DNA of 23,063 bases, from assembly GCA_900319835.1 (NCBI GenBank), contig ONPY01000036.1, forward strand, positions 9,674 through 32,736, in the 5' to 3' direction. The translations under genes and the position numbers were made by a program. Positions within the stretch are counted from its first letter, which is position 1. Every line of letters begins with the position of its first letter. This DNA is from an uncultured Eubacteriales bacterium (GTDB lineage Bacteria > Bacillota_A > Clostridia > Oscillospirales > Oscillospiraceae). A model generated the notes under the pieces. That model saw nothing but the letters and a program-made list of their open reading frames with translations, made no database searches and was not told the DNA's origin. Of the stretch, positions 7,757 to 15,672 are shown in pieces.

Positions 7757-9007
7757 TCACCCGGCGTGCTCCACGGTCGGGCTCGTGCCCTCCCTGACGC
7801 ACTCGGCCGTGACGATCACTTTCTTTGCAGTTTTGTCGGAGGGCACCTGGAACATGATGTCGGTCATCACGCCCTCAATGACACTGCGCAGACCGCGCGC
7901 GCCGATCTTCATCTGGATCGCCTTGTCGGCAATCGCCTCCAGCGCCTCCGGCTCGTATTCCAGCTCAACGCCGTCATAGGACATGAGCGCCTGATACTGG
8001 CGAGTCATGGAGTTTTTCGGCTCGGTCAGGATGCGCACCAGGTCGTCCCGGTTGAGACTCTCCAGTGTCGCCACCACGGGCAGTCTGCCGATCAGCTCCG
8101 GGATAATGCCGAACTGGAGCAGATCGTGCTGCTGCACCTGGGTCATGATCTTGCCCACATCGCGCTCCGCACGGGAGGTGATGTCCGCGCCGAAGCCCAT
8201 GGTTTTCTTGTTGGTGCGCTTTTCAATGATCTTGTCCAGACCGTCGAAGGCGCCGCCGCAGATAAACAGGATGTTGGTGGTGTCTACCTGGATGAACTCC
8301 TGGTGCGGGTGCTTGCGTCCGCCCTGAGGCGGGACGTTGGCAATGGTCCCCTCCAGCAGCTTTAGCAGTGCCTGCTGCACGCCCTCGCCGGAGACGTCGC
8401 GCGTGATGGAGGTATTCTCGCTCTTGCGGGCAATCTTGTCGATCTCATCGATATAGATGATGCCCTTCTGTGCGCGCTCCACGTCAAAATCCGCCGCCTG
8501 CAGGAGCTTGAGGATGACGTTTTCCACATCCTCGCCCACATATCCGGCTTCGGTCAGGGTGGTGGCGTCAGCGATGGCAAAGGGCACATCCAGCATCTTG
8601 GCCATGGTCTGGGCAAAGAGGGTCTTGCCGCTGCCCGTGGGGCCGATAAGCAGGATGTTGCTCTTCTGCAGCTCCACGTCGTCCTTGGCGCCGTGGAGGA
8701 TACGCTTGTAGTGATTATAGACAGCGACCGACAGGACGATCTTGGCCTTTTCCTGTCCGATCACGTATTGATCCAGATTCTCTTTGATCTGCATGGGCTT
8801 GGGGAGCTTTTCCAGCTCCAGCGGCAGGCCGTCATATCCGGTCATCTGAGATGCCGCGGCCGTCTCCTCCCCCACGATGCTGGCGCACATGCGCACGCAG
8901 TCGTCGCAGATGTAACAGTTGTTGCCGGCAATCATCCGTTCCACCAGGGACTGCGGTTTGCCGCAAAATGAGCAGCGAATGCTCCTTCTGTCTTCATTCC
9001 TCGCCAT
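7757..9007 (-). CDS. clpX: ATP-dependent Clp protease ATP-binding subunit ClpX
   Basis: A 416-residue AAA+ unfoldase that feeds substrates into ClpP. The N-terminal zinc-binding domain has Cys12, Cys15, Cys34 and Cys37. Walker A GPTGSGKT is at 122-129, the pore loop GYVGED follows, and Walker B reads IIYIDEIDK. The ClpP-docking loop is MGF (within [10 protein letters not shown]) where many homologues have IGF, a conservative change. The C-terminal subdomain includes [11 protein letters not shown], the sensor-2 arginine region. AAGGAG lies about six bases before the ATG. It is separated from clpP by 87 bases holding a terminator-like hairpin, so its level may differ from clpP. Lon follows 30 bases downstream. 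Everything needed for activity is visible. Confidence 0.98.
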   Translation of the reverse strand: MARNEDRRSIRCSFCGKPQSLVERMIAGNNCYICDDCVRMCASIVGEETAAASQMTGYDGLPLELEKLPKPMQIKENLDQYVIGQEKAKIVLSVAVYNHYKRILHGAKDDVELQKSNILLIGPTGSGKTLFAQTMAKMLDVPFAIADATTLTEAGYVGEDVENVILKLLQAADFDVERAQKGIIYIDEIDKIARKSENTSITRDVSGEGVQQALLKLLEGTIANVPPQGGRKHPHQEFIQVDTTNILFICGGAFDGLDKIIEKRTNKKTMGFGADITSRAERDVGKIMTQVQQHDLLQFGIIPELIGRLPVVATLESLNRDDLVRILTEPKNSMTRQYQALMSYDGVELEYEPEALEAIADKAIQMKIGARGLRSVIEGVMTDIMFQVPSDKTAKKVIVTAECVREGTSPTVEHAG

Positions 9008-9057
9008 AGTTACTCCTTATGCTCAATCAAAACCATCAGGTCTTTCACCTGAAAAGG

Positions 9058-9084
9058 AAGGGGGAACAGTTTTTGTTCCCCCTT
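9058..9084 (-). terminator. Terminator-like hairpin between clpP and clpX
   Basis: A perfect 11-bp stem: AAGGGGGAACA (9058-9068) and TGTTCCCCCTT (9074-9084) with a five-base loop. Read on the minus strand it is followed by CCTTTTC, a modest T-tract. A second small hairpin, CAGGT/ACCTG at 9037-9051, follows it before clpX. It is either an attenuating terminator or an mRNA-processing or stability element, since no promoter is obvious for clpX. Confidence 0.6.
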
Positions 9085-9094
9085 TGCAAAGATA

Positions 9095-9676
9095 TCAGCG
9101 CTTATAGATCACCTTGTCGATCAGTCCGTAGGCCATGGCCTCGTCCGCGGACATGAAGTGGTCACGCTCGCAGTCGGCCTCAATGGTCTCCACAGACTTT
9201 CCCGTATTCTCCGCCAGGATTGCATTGAGCTTTTTCTTGATCTTCAGAATGTGCTCCGCCTGGATCTGGATATCGGTCGCCTGGCCCTGGCTGCCGCCGG
9301 AGGGCTGATGGATCATAATCTCGGCATTGGGAAGAGCAATACGCTTGCCCTTGGCGCCGGAGGAGAGCAGGAACGCTCCCATGGAGGCGGCCATGCCGAT
9401 GCAGATGGTCGAGACATCGGGCTTGATGTACTGCATGGTGTCATAGATCGCAAGGCCCGCGGAGACGCTGCCGCCGGGGCTGTTGATATAAAACTGGATG
9501 TCCTTGTCCGGATCCTGCGCTTCCAGGAACAGAAGCTGGGCCACGATCAAGCTTGCGGTGGTGTCGTTGACTTCCTCGGACAGCATGACGATCCGGTCGT
9601 TCAGCAGGCGGGAAAAGATGTCGTACGAGCGCTCACCGCGGCTGGTCTGTTCAACTACATAGGGTACCAAACTCAT
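9095..9676 (-). CDS. clpP: ATP-dependent Clp protease proteolytic subunit
   Basis: The serine peptidase that forms the tetradecameric chamber of ClpXP. With the start chosen here it is 193 residues, and the catalytic triad falls at Ser98 (GMAASMG), His123 (MIHQPSGG) and Asp172 ([10 protein letters not shown]), close to the standard numbering. The oxyanion-loop SPGGSV is also present. The ATG at 9676 has AAAGGAGA about eight bases upstream and gives the classic [16 protein letters not shown] start; a longer frame reaching 9706 lacks such support. It lies 74 bases after tig. There is no propeptide beyond the first few residues. Confidence 0.98.
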   Translation of the reverse strand: MSLVPYVVEQTSRGERSYDIFSRLLNDRIVMLSEEVNDTTASLIVAQLLFLEAQDPDKDIQFYINSPGGSVSAGLAIYDTMQYIKPDVSTICIGMAASMGAFLLSSGAKGKRIALPNAEIMIHQPSGGSQGQATDIQIQAEHILKIKKKLNAILAENTGKSVETIEADCERDHFMSADEAMAYGLIDKVIYKR

Positions 9677-9750
9677 TTGAAAAACTCTCCTTTCCTCAGC
9701 ATCCAAGAGAGCATATCCCTATCCCTGGGAAATTATTCTGCTGGGATTCT

Positions 9751-11043
9751 TTACTCCGCGGCCTTGACCACAGCGCTGTCAACGATCAGGTTGGTGGCCA
9801 ACTCCTTGCGGAATTCATTCTTCATAAACTCCTCGCCGAAGTACTGCTTGAGCTGCTCGGCAGTAGCGCCGACATCGCCGGCGACCTTCTCCACGTATGC
9901 TGCAAAGGCCTCCTCGTTGTCATCAAGCTTCTCGGCTTCCATAACAGCGTTCAGCAGCAGGTCGGTCTTGACCTGGAACTCGGCACCCGGGCGGACGCTG
10001 CTCTGCATCACTTCGTCGGTGATGCCCATCATGTTGGTCAGCTCCTGCAGGGAGACGTTGCGGTCGTTCATGCCGAACTGGGAGGCGTAGTTGCGCAGGG
10101 TCTCCTCCACCTTCTCGTCGATCATGACAGCGGGGATCTCGGCCTGGACATTCTCGGCGGCCTGGCGCAGAATCTCGGACTTGAAGGCGCTCTCGGCGCG
10201 CTCGGTCTTTTTCTTCAGGAGATTGGCGCGGATGTCGGCCTTGTACTCCTCCAGCGTGTCAAACTCAGACACGTCCTTGGCAAACTCATCGTCCAGCTCG
10301 GGCAGCTCCGGCATGGTCAGACTGTTGAGCTTGACCTTGAAAACCACGTCCTTGCCGGCAAGCTCCGGGGCGTACTCGGTCGGGAAGGTAATGTTGAGAT
10401 CCTTCTCTTCGCCGATCTGCATGCCAACAACCTGCTCCTCAAAGCCAGGGACAAAGCTGTTGGAGCCCAGCTCCAGGGAGTAACCCTCAGCCTTGCCGCC
10501 GTCAAAACGCTCGCCATTCAAAAAGCCGTCGAAGTCGATGTTGGCGGTGTCGCCCATCTGCGCGGCGCGGTCGTCGATGTCGAGCATGCGGGCGTTGCGC
10601 TTGCGGGTGTTGTTGAGCTCCGCCTCGACCTCCTCGTCGGAGACGGACGCCTCGGGCTTCTCAGCCTCCAGGCCCTTGTACTGGCCGAGGGTGACCTCGG
10701 GATACAGGGAGACCTCGAAGGAATAGCACACGGTGCGCTCCTCGCTGACGTTCAGATCCTTGACAGAAGGCGTGCCGACAACTTTCAGGCCGGACTCCTT
10801 CAAACCGAACCCATAAGCGGTGGGAGCCAGCTCATCCATGGCCTCCTGATAGAAAACCTCGCGGCCGTACATACCCTCGATCACAGCGCGGGGGGCCTTG
10901 CCTTTGCGGAAGCCGGGGATGCTTATGGAAGATCTGTTCTTGAGGTACGCCTCGTTGACGGCCTTCTCAAACTCGGCAGCGTCGGTTTCGACTTCAAAAA
11001 CAGCAGTATTCTTTTCCTGTTTGTCTACGTTCTTTAAGATCAT
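9751..11043 (-). CDS. tig: Trigger factor (ribosome-associated chaperone and prolyl isomerase)
   Basis: Trigger factor binds the ribosomal exit tunnel at uL23 and shields nascent chains. The 430-residue protein has the ribosome-docking loop GFRKGKAP at 44-51. An FKBP-type PPIase domain spans about 150-240 (MGDTANIDFDGFLNGERFDGG through GKDVVFKVKL), and a helical C-terminal chaperone domain ends at KAAE. AGGAGG sits nine bases before the ATG, and a good promoter lies 42 bases further up, so this is the first gene of the tig-clpP-clpX-lon-engB group. The sequence is acidic, as usual for the family. Start and length both agree with homologues. Confidence 0.98.
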   Translation of the reverse strand: MILKNVDKQEKNTAVFEVETDAAEFEKAVNEAYLKNRSSISIPGFRKGKAPRAVIEGMYGREVFYQEAMDELAPTAYGFGLKESGLKVVGTPSVKDLNVSEERTVCYSFEVSLYPEVTLGQYKGLEAEKPEASVSDEEVEAELNNTRKRNARMLDIDDRAAQMGDTANIDFDGFLNGERFDGGKAEGYSLELGSNSFVPGFEEQVVGMQIGEEKDLNITFPTEYAPELAGKDVVFKVKLNSLTMPELPELDDEFAKDVSEFDTLEEYKADIRANLLKKKTERAESAFKSEILRQAAENVQAEIPAVMIDEKVEETLRNYASQFGMNDRNVSLQELTNMMGITDEVMQSSVRPGAEFQVKTDLLLNAVMEAEKLDDNEEAFAAYVEKVAGDVGATAEQLKQYFGEEFMKNEFRKELATNLIVDSAVVKAAE

Positions 11044-11084
11044 GGTTGATTTCCTCCTATTTATGTGTCTGCACGCACTGGGAT

Positions 11085-11113
11085 ATGATAACAGATATCA
11101 AAACTAAAATCAA
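11085..11113 (-). promoter_or_regulatory. Sigma-A promoter for tig
   Basis: On the minus strand, TTGATT (11113-11108), a 17-base spacer, then TATCAT (11090-11085) preceded by TGT, an extended -10 (TGTTATCAT). Transcription would start near 11078, leaving a leader of about 35 bases that contains the AGGAGG site. I see no CIRCE or CtsR operator here. Confidence 0.7.
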
Positions 11114-11137
11114 TGACTTTTTCTTGAATTTCGCGGC

Positions 11138-11824
11138 TTACAGCAATTTAACCGGCGAAAAATTCACAGCATCTGCCGAGACCAGTTTATACTCCGTCCC
11201 GTCATGCCAACCGGTAAAGGCGCCGCGGCAGCCCTTGCCGTGGATGTGTCCGTAGCAGCAGAGTCTCACGTTGTGTTCCTTCAGCAGGGCCAGGATCTCC
11301 TCGCATCGGTAGTTCTGGTAGAGAGGCGGATAGTGCAAAAACACCAGCTTCTCCCGTTCCCCCGCCGCTTTCAGCGAGGTCTCCAGGCGCATGATCTCCC
11401 GTCGCATGATCTTCTTGTCATGCTCTCCCCCGCGCTCCTCCTCATAGAACCAGCCCCGTGTCCCACACAGGGCATAATCGCCGTAGGTAAAGCAGTTGTT
11501 GTTGAGAATGTCGATGGTCTCCACCCCGTGCTGGGCAAAAAAGCGTTTGGTTTTCGAGGCCGTGGTCCACCAGAAATCGTGGTTTCCTTTCAGCAGAATC
11601 TTCTTTCCCGGGAAAGAATCCACAAACAGGAAGTCCGGCAGCGTCTCTTCCAGCCCCATGCCCCAGCTGAGATCTCCGCAGAGGACCGTGAGATCCTCCT
11701 CCTGCAGCGCGGCAAAGCTCTCCCGGAGCTTTTCGGTATGGTTCGTCCACTCGCTGCCAAAGACATCCATGGGCTTGTTCTTGGCCAGCGACAGATGCAG
11801 ATCTCCGATGGTATAAAGTGCCAT
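11138..11824 (-). CDS. Calcineurin-like metallophosphoesterase
   Basis: A 228-residue cytosolic phosphoesterase with all family metal-binding motifs in order: GDLHLS near the N-terminus, GDLSWG at about 50, GNHDFWW at about 80, a histidine in VFLHYPP at about 165, and GHIHG at about 192. No signal peptide or extra domain is present. The substrate cannot be read from sequence; relatives act on nucleotides, phosphoproteins or nucleic-acid ends. The ATG has GGAGG about four bases upstream. It is a single gene, divergent from the DUF1540 gene across 73 bases and located upstream of tig on the same strand, with no convincing terminator between them, so some read-through into tig is possible. Confidence 0.9.
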   Translation of the reverse strand: MALYTIGDLHLSLAKNKPMDVFGSEWTNHTEKLRESFAALQEEDLTVLCGDLSWGMGLEETLPDFLFVDSFPGKKILLKGNHDFWWTTASKTKRFFAQHGVETIDILNNNCFTYGDYALCGTRGWFYEEERGGEHDKKIMRREIMRLETSLKAAGEREKLVFLHYPPLYQNYRCEEILALLKEHNVRLCCYGHIHGKGCRGAFTGWHDGTEYKLVSADAVNFSPVKLL

Positions 11825-11897
11825 ACTCCCTCCGAATAAATGCGAGCGCTTTGCTAAAACTGAACATGAATCTTAAATAGAATGGAGGCCATGCAAC

Positions 11898-12074
11898 ATG
11901 GCGGAAAAGAAAAACAAGAGCTGCAACCCCGGCGTCGGCTGCGATGTAAGCGCCTGCAAGTACAACACCGTCGACTGCCGCTGCAGCGCAGAGCGCATCT
12001 CTGTGCAGAATGAGCAGGCCAACAGCAAGGGCGAGACCTACTGCTCCACCTTCTGTCCCAGAGGCAGCTGCTGA
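11898..12074 (+). CDS. Small cysteine-rich DUF1540 protein
   Basis: A 58-residue protein with eight cysteines at positions 9, 15, 20, 27, 29, 49, 53 and 58. The pattern CxVxxC-KYN-CxC-AxxIxV and the ending TYCSTFCP match DUF1540, small proteins common in Clostridia that probably bind a metal; the function is not known. GGAGG lies nine bases before the ATG. A seven-base-earlier ATG in another frame gives a basic, non-cysteine reading and was set aside. It is the only plus-strand gene in the left 14 kb and stands alone, between a divergent metallophosphoesterase and a convergent yraN. I could not find a convincing sigma-A promoter, so a sporulation sigma factor is possible but unproven. Confidence 0.85.
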   Translation: MAEKKNKSCNPGVGCDVSACKYNTVDCRCSAERISVQNEQANSKGETYCSTFCPRGSC

Positions 12075-12090
12075 TTGGTAAACCAAAGCC

Positions 12091-12112
12091 GCCCGCCGCA
12101 GCGGCGGCGGGC
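12091..12112. terminator. GC-rich hairpin between convergent DUF1540 and yraN genes
   Basis: GCCCGCCGC and GCGGCGGGC form a nine-bp stem with a four-base loop. The 3' side is T-poor on the plus strand (TTACAT); on the minus strand it is followed by GGCTTTGGTTT. It lies between two stop codons, 17 bases after one and 12 before the other, which suits a shared terminator, although neither T-tract is strong. Confidence 0.5.
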
Positions 12113-12123
12113 TTACATAGGCT

Positions 12124-12489
12124 TTAGCAAAAAGCATCTTCCAGGTGGTTGATCCGGACTGTCCGGCTGTCCATACCGTCCGGCGCATAGATCTCCACCA
12201 CGTCAAAGCGCGGCTGAAGCTCGCACCGGTGCGCTGCAAGCCAGAGCTGCGCGCTGGTCAGAATCCTGCGCTGTTTCGCGGCTGTGACAAATTCCCGCGC
12301 CTCGGCAAAGTCCGCGCTCTTTCTCAGCTTGACTTCCACGAAGACCACAAAACCGCGGGAACTTGCAATCAGATCGATCTCCCCAAAGCGGCAGCTGTAG
12401 TTTCGGTTCAGAATCTTGTACCCCTTGCGGCGCAGATACTGCGCCGCCTTCTCCTCGCCCCAGGCGCCCAGCTCTTTCCGGCTGTTCAT
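12124..12489 (-). CDS. yraN: YraN family protein (UPF0102, endonuclease-like fold)
   Basis: A 121-residue protein of the YraN/UPF0102 family with the restriction-endonuclease-like core. It has GAWGEEKAAQYLRRKGY at the N-terminus, then ILNRNYSCRFGEIDLIA (the catalytic-type Glu-Ile-Asp) and VVFVEVKLR (Glu-x-Lys). The fold suggests a Holliday-junction-resolvase-like nuclease, but no firm activity is established that I know of. The start codon overlaps the rnhB stop as ATGA, so it is translationally coupled and is the last gene of the lepB operon. The start, length and neighbours match the usual rnhB-yraN pair. Confidence 0.93.
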   Translation of the reverse strand: MNSRKELGAWGEEKAAQYLRRKGYKILNRNYSCRFGEIDLIASSRGFVVFVEVKLRKSADFAEAREFVTAAKQRRILTSAQLWLAAHRCELQPRFDVVEIYAPDGMDSRTVRINHLEDAFC

Positions 12490-13088
12490 GGGTAGAGCTT
12501 TTTCAGGAAGCTCATGCGATGGATCGGGGATGGCCCGAATTCCCGCAGAGCCTCGTAGTGCAGCTTGGTGCCGTAACCCTTGTGCTGTTCAAAGTGGTAT
12601 TCCGGATAGAGTTCGGCCTGCTTAAGCATATAGCGGTCCCTTGTCACCTTGGCAAGGATCGATGCCGCGGCAATGTCGGCGCATTTCGCGTCGCCCTTGA
12701 CCACACATCGGCTGGGCACACGGATGCCGGTGTTGCGGTTGCCGTCGATCAGTGCCAGCTCCGGCTGGGGGTCAAGCTGTTCCAGCGCCCGGTTCATCGC
12801 GAGGAAGGTTGCGCCCAGGATGTTCAGCGTTTCGATTTCCTCAACCGAGGCAAAGGCGATGCCGGAAGAGACCGCTTCTTTCAGGATCACGCTATAGAGC
12901 TCCTCGCGCTTTTTCTCCGTCAGTTTTTTTGAGTCGTTCAATCCGTTGACGATAAGCCCGCGCGGCAGAATCACTGCCGCCGCGCAGACCGGCCCCGCCA
13001 GCGGGCCGCGTCCGGCCTCGTCGACCCCGCAGAGGAGAGAAAATCCCTCCGCATAGATCTCATGTTCCAGGATCCACAAATCCGTCAT
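12486..13088 (-). CDS. rnhB: Ribonuclease HII
   Basis: RNase HII cleaves the RNA strand of RNA-DNA hybrids and single ribonucleotides misinserted into DNA. The 200-residue protein opens with the CGVDEAGRGPLAGPV motif (Asp23 and Glu24 of the active site). The third catalytic aspartate is in ALIDGN and the fourth in GDAKCADIAAASILAKVTRD. YHFEQHKGYGTKLHYEAL and the PSPIHRMSF ending are also standard. GGAGA lies seven bases before the ATG. The first 29 bases overlap, in another frame, the end of rbgA, a common arrangement in this operon. Nothing is missing. Confidence 0.97.
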   Translation of the reverse strand: MTDLWILEHEIYAEGFSLLCGVDEAGRGPLAGPVCAAAVILPRGLIVNGLNDSKKLTEKKREELYSVILKEAVSSGIAFASVEEIETLNILGATFLAMNRALEQLDPQPELALIDGNRNTGIRVPSRCVVKGDAKCADIAAASILAKVTRDRYMLKQAELYPEYHFEQHKGYGTKLHYEALREFGPSPIHRMSFLKKLYP

Positions 13089-13953
13089 TCGGCGTCTCCA
13101 ATGTCAGTCTTCCAAGCTTGCCCTCGTGATATTCCTTCAGGAGGGTATTTGCCATACGCTCCAGATCATATTCACCCCGTGACACCAGAAAGCCCCGTTT
13201 TTTTGCCGCCTGCTCCAGAAGCTCAAAGCCGTTTGCCTCTGGATCCGGCTCTATCTTGTAACGGGTGCGCAGCGCCTCCGGGTAGTAGGCGCGGAGGCGG
13301 AGCATGAAGTTTGCGCCCAGCGTCTCCTTGTCGATCACCTCCGCCTTGATGGCATTGGTGATAGCCAGCAGTTCGCCGACCTCCTGGCTTTCAAATTTGG
13401 GCCAGAGGATCCCCGGCGTATCCAGCAAATCCAGACCACTGTCAATGGAGATCCACTGCTTGCCGCGGGTCACGCCCGGCTTGTCCCCGGCGATGGCGGC
13501 CTTGCGGCCCGCCACCTTGTTGATGAAGGTGGATTTGCCCACATTGGGGATGCCGAGAATCATCAGGCGCAGCGGGCGGCCGACCTGCCCCTTGCTCTCA
13601 TATTCTTTCAGCTTGTCCTTCAGCAGTTCCCGCACCGCAGGGACAAATCCGTTGACGCCCTTGCCGTTTTTCGCGTCCGTCTCCAGGATGGCAAGTCCCC
13701 GACTCTGGAAATACCGGCGCCAGCGGGCTGTCATCTCCGGATCGGCCAGATCACAGCGGTTCAAGATCACAAGGCGCGGCTTGTCTCCCGCCAAGCGGTC
13801 AATATCGGGATTGCGGCTTGCCCCGGGAATGCGGGCGTCCAGAATCTCACAAACCGCGTCCACCAGCTTGATGTTCTCTTCGATCATTCGCTGAGCCTTG
13901 GTCATGTGTCCCGGGAACCACTGGATGTTCATTTTTTCAAAGCTCTGTTCCAT
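13060..13953 (-). CDS. rbgA: Ribosome biogenesis GTPase RbgA (YlqF)
   Basis: A circularly permuted GTPase that drives a late step in 50S subunit assembly. Motifs occur in the permuted order: G4 LNRCDLAD comes first (about residue 65), then G1 GIPNVGKST (about 135), a switch threonine in PGVTRGKQW and G3 DTPGILWPKF. The N-terminus contains MNIQWFPGHMTKAQR, the family hallmark, seven residues in. The start at 13951-13953 overlaps the lepB stop as TGATG, so coupling favours it; the internal methionine at 13932 gives the more conserved end but has a weaker ribosome binding site. The C-terminal RNA-binding helical domain ends in the LLKEYHEGKLGRLTLE signature. Length 297. Confidence 0.96.
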   Translation of the reverse strand: MEQSFEKMNIQWFPGHMTKAQRMIEENIKLVDAVCEILDARIPGASRNPDIDRLAGDKPRLVILNRCDLADPEMTARWRRYFQSRGLAILETDAKNGKGVNGFVPAVRELLKDKLKEYESKGQVGRPLRLMILGIPNVGKSTFINKVAGRKAAIAGDKPGVTRGKQWISIDSGLDLLDTPGILWPKFESQEVGELLAITNAIKAEVIDKETLGANFMLRLRAYYPEALRTRYKIEPDPEANGFELLEQAAKKRGFLVSRGEYDLERMANTLLKEYHEGKLGRLTLETPNDGFVDPGT

Positions 13954-14531
13954 CAGTCAATGATCCTGAACTGGGAAACCGGGTAGACCACGCAGTAGGC
14001 TCTGCCGAGGATCAGACGGTTGTCCAGCATGCCGATTTCGGTTTTCCGGCTGTCGATGGAGGCGTTGCGGTTATCGCCCATGACAAACACGCAGCCCTCC
14101 GGCACGGTTTTCGGGCCGATGAAGTCCAGCTTGTTATAGGTCGGCTCGCTGATATAATCCTCCGCAATGGCCACACCGTCGATATACACGATGCCGTTTT
14201 CAAAATCCATGTTAATCTCCTGGCCCTCCACTGCGATGACCCGCTTGACCAGGAGCTTGTTGGGGTCATACTCGTCCTTCTTGAAGACCACCACATCCCC
14301 CACCTTGGGTTTGTAGAAAAGGCCGGAAACAAGCATCTTCTCCCCGTTAAACAGTGTGGGATTCATGGAGGCGCCGATCACGTCGATAACGCGGACGCAA
14401 AACATAAAGATCAGCACGCAAATGATCAGCGCGACCAGCAGGCACTGGATCCAGTCATAGGTCTCCTTGCTGGAAGCGTTCGGGTCCGCTTCCACCGGAA
14501 CCGGTTTTTTCTTTTTCGTATTGGCGCTCAT
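13953..14531 (-). CDS. lepB: Signal peptidase I
   Basis: A membrane serine protease that cleaves signal peptides from Sec and Tat substrates on the outer face of the membrane. The 192-residue protein has a short Lys-rich cytosolic end and one membrane segment at about 28-47. The catalytic Ser55 is in GASMNPTL and the general-base Lys96 in LVKRVIA. The MGDNRNASIDSR box near the C-terminus completes the family motifs. This is the compact Gram-positive type. The ATG has GGAG about six bases upstream and a near-consensus promoter just beyond. It is the first gene of lepB-rbgA-rnhB-yraN. In many Firmicutes rplS lies directly upstream; here a glycan cluster intervenes. Confidence 0.97.
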   Translation of the reverse strand: MSANTKKKKPVPVEADPNASSKETYDWIQCLLVALIICVLIFMFCVRVIDVIGASMNPTLFNGEKMLVSGLFYKPKVGDVVVFKKDEYDPNKLLVKRVIAVEGQEINMDFENGIVYIDGVAIAEDYISEPTYNKLDFIGPKTVPEGCVFVMGDNRNASIDSRKTEIGMLDNRLILGRAYCVVYPVSQFRIID

Positions 14532-14560
14532 AGTGTTCTCCGTTCAAAAAGAGTCAGTAT

Positions 14561-14589
14561 ATTATACACCTTTTTGATACGCCGTTCAA
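14561..14589 (-). promoter_or_regulatory. Sigma-A promoter for the lepB operon
   Basis: On the minus strand, TTGAAC (14589-14584), a 17-base spacer, and a perfect TATAAT (14566-14561). Transcription would start near 14554, about 20 bases before the lepB start codon, giving a very short leader. It is one of the strongest promoters by sequence in the window. Confidence 0.8.
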
Positions 14590-14615
14590 CTGTTTTTCAC
14601 GCGCCGTTTTCCCGC

Positions 14616-14644
14616 TTGAAAGGGCCTGTAAATCATGGTATCAT
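14616..14644 (+). promoter_or_regulatory. Sigma-A promoter for the plus-strand glycosyltransferase pair
   Basis: TTGAAA (14616-14621), a 17-base spacer, then TATCAT (14639-14644). It is back to back with the lepB promoter, 27 bases apart. Transcription would begin near 14651, just before AGGAGGT at 14657-14663, so the leader is nearly absent. Confidence 0.7.
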
Positions 14645-14669
14645 GGGGAAAACGTCAGGAGGTCTGCGG

Positions 14670-15659
14670 ATGAAGCTCAGCATTGTGATTCCCATTTATA
14701 ATGTCAGAGAGTATCTCGCCTCCTGCGTGGAATCCTGCCTGCTGCCAGACCGCAGGGATTACGAGATCATCCTGGTAAATGACGGCTCCACGGATGATTC
14801 CGGTCAGATCGCCGCAGAGTATGCCGCCCGCTATCCCGAAACCATCCGTCTGATCACCACAGAAAACGGCGGATTGGGTGCGGCCAGAAACGTAGGCCTT
14901 GAACACGCTTCCGGCGACTTTGTCTTTTTTTTGGACAGCGATGATCGGCTTGCAGATGGGGCGCTGGATGAGATTCTCGCAGAGCTTACGCCGGAAAGGG
15001 ATATGCTGATTTTCGACTTTCTCTCCGTCAATCCTGACGGCAGCGTTATCGAGCGTATGCCCGGATGCGGGAAAACCGGCGCGCTCAGCCTTGCTGACGA
15101 TCCCGATCTGCTGCTGGCCTACCCTTCCGGCTGCAACAAGATCTGCCGCCGCAGTCTGTTTCTTGACAGCGGTATCCGCTTTCCCGGCCGGGTCTGGTAT
15201 GAGGATCTGCGCACCATGCCGAAGCTCTATCCTCTCACCGATCGGATCTATGCCGTATCAAAGGCCTGGTATCTCTATCTGATGCGTCCCGGCTCCATCA
15301 CCAACTCTGCCAAGCTCCAGCGGAATCTGGAGATCATCGACGCGGTGGATGATTTGCTGGGCTACTTCAAGGACCGCGGTCTGTATGATGTCTATCGACA
15401 GCAGCTGGACTATGTGGCATTTTACAACATGTTCCTCACAGGCTCCGTGCGTGTCTGTCTGGCCGATCCCAAAAGCCCCGTCCTGCCGCAGCTGAAGCTG
15501 GCGTTTCTCACACGCTTCCCGGATTTCAAAGACAATGCCTACATCCGTTCCATGTCAAAAAAGCACCGTCTGCTGACTGCGCTTCTGCTGAACGAGCAAT
15601 ACGGCGCGGTCGCATCCCTGATGCGTTTGAACGACCGACTGCGGAAGAAGAACCGCTGA
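14670..15659 (+). CDS. Family 2 glycosyltransferase
   Basis: A 329-residue GT-A enzyme of family GT2 that would transfer a sugar from a nucleotide donor to a growing glycan at the inner membrane face. The nucleotide-binding start MKLSIVIPIYNVREYL, VNDGSTDDS (Asp38) and the metal-binding DSDD at 89-92 are visible. The later WYEDLRT likely provides the acceptor-side base, and RPGSITNS is the usual C-terminal motif. No membrane segment is seen. The ATG at 14670 has AGGAGGT six bases upstream; the frame extends further left but without support. It is paralogous to the next gene, which has the same length and lies 13 bases after it. Donor and acceptor are unknown. Confidence 0.93.
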   Translation: MKLSIVIPIYNVREYLASCVESCLLPDRRDYEIILVNDGSTDDSGQIAAEYAARYPETIRLITTENGGLGAARNVGLEHASGDFVFFLDSDDRLADGALDEILAELTPERDMLIFDFLSVNPDGSVIERMPGCGKTGALSLADDPDLLLAYPSGCNKICRRSLFLDSGIRFPGRVWYEDLRTMPKLYPLTDRIYAVSKAWYLYLMRPGSITNSAKLQRNLEIIDAVDDLLGYFKDRGLYDVYRQQLDYVAFYNMFLTGSVRVCLADPKSPVLPQLKLAFLTRFPDFKDNAYIRSMSKKHRLLTALLLNEQYGAVASLMRLNDRLRKKNR

Positions 15660-15672
15660 ACAGGAGGCGTAT

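Noticed and set aside
7196..8365. Long plus-strand open frame opposite clpX and lon
   Set aside because: It is antisense to two strongly recognised proteins; the frame is open because of GC-rich codon bias. It has no ribosome binding site, and its His/Gln/Arg-rich composition matches no family.
9676..9706. Ten-codon longer clpP start
   Set aside because: The internal ATG has a far better ribosome binding site and places the catalytic residues at standard positions.
9158..10090. Plus-strand open frame of about 310 codons opposite clpP and tig
   Set aside because: It spans two well-supported genes and their intergenic gap; no domain or ribosome binding site is visible.
11116..11165. Imperfect inverted repeat at the end of the metallophosphoesterase gene as a terminator
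   Set aside because: The stem needs two bulges, overlaps the stop codon and has no T-tract in either orientation.
11825..11897. Promoter for the DUF1540 gene (TTGCTA-17-TAAATA or a TAGAAT box)
   Set aside because: The first has a poor -10 box, and the second would place the transcription start in the ribosome binding site; neither is good enough to annotate.
11442..12239. Minus-strand open frame across the phosphoesterase, DUF1540 and yraN
   Set aside because: It crosses three supported genes in a different frame and shows no family motifs.
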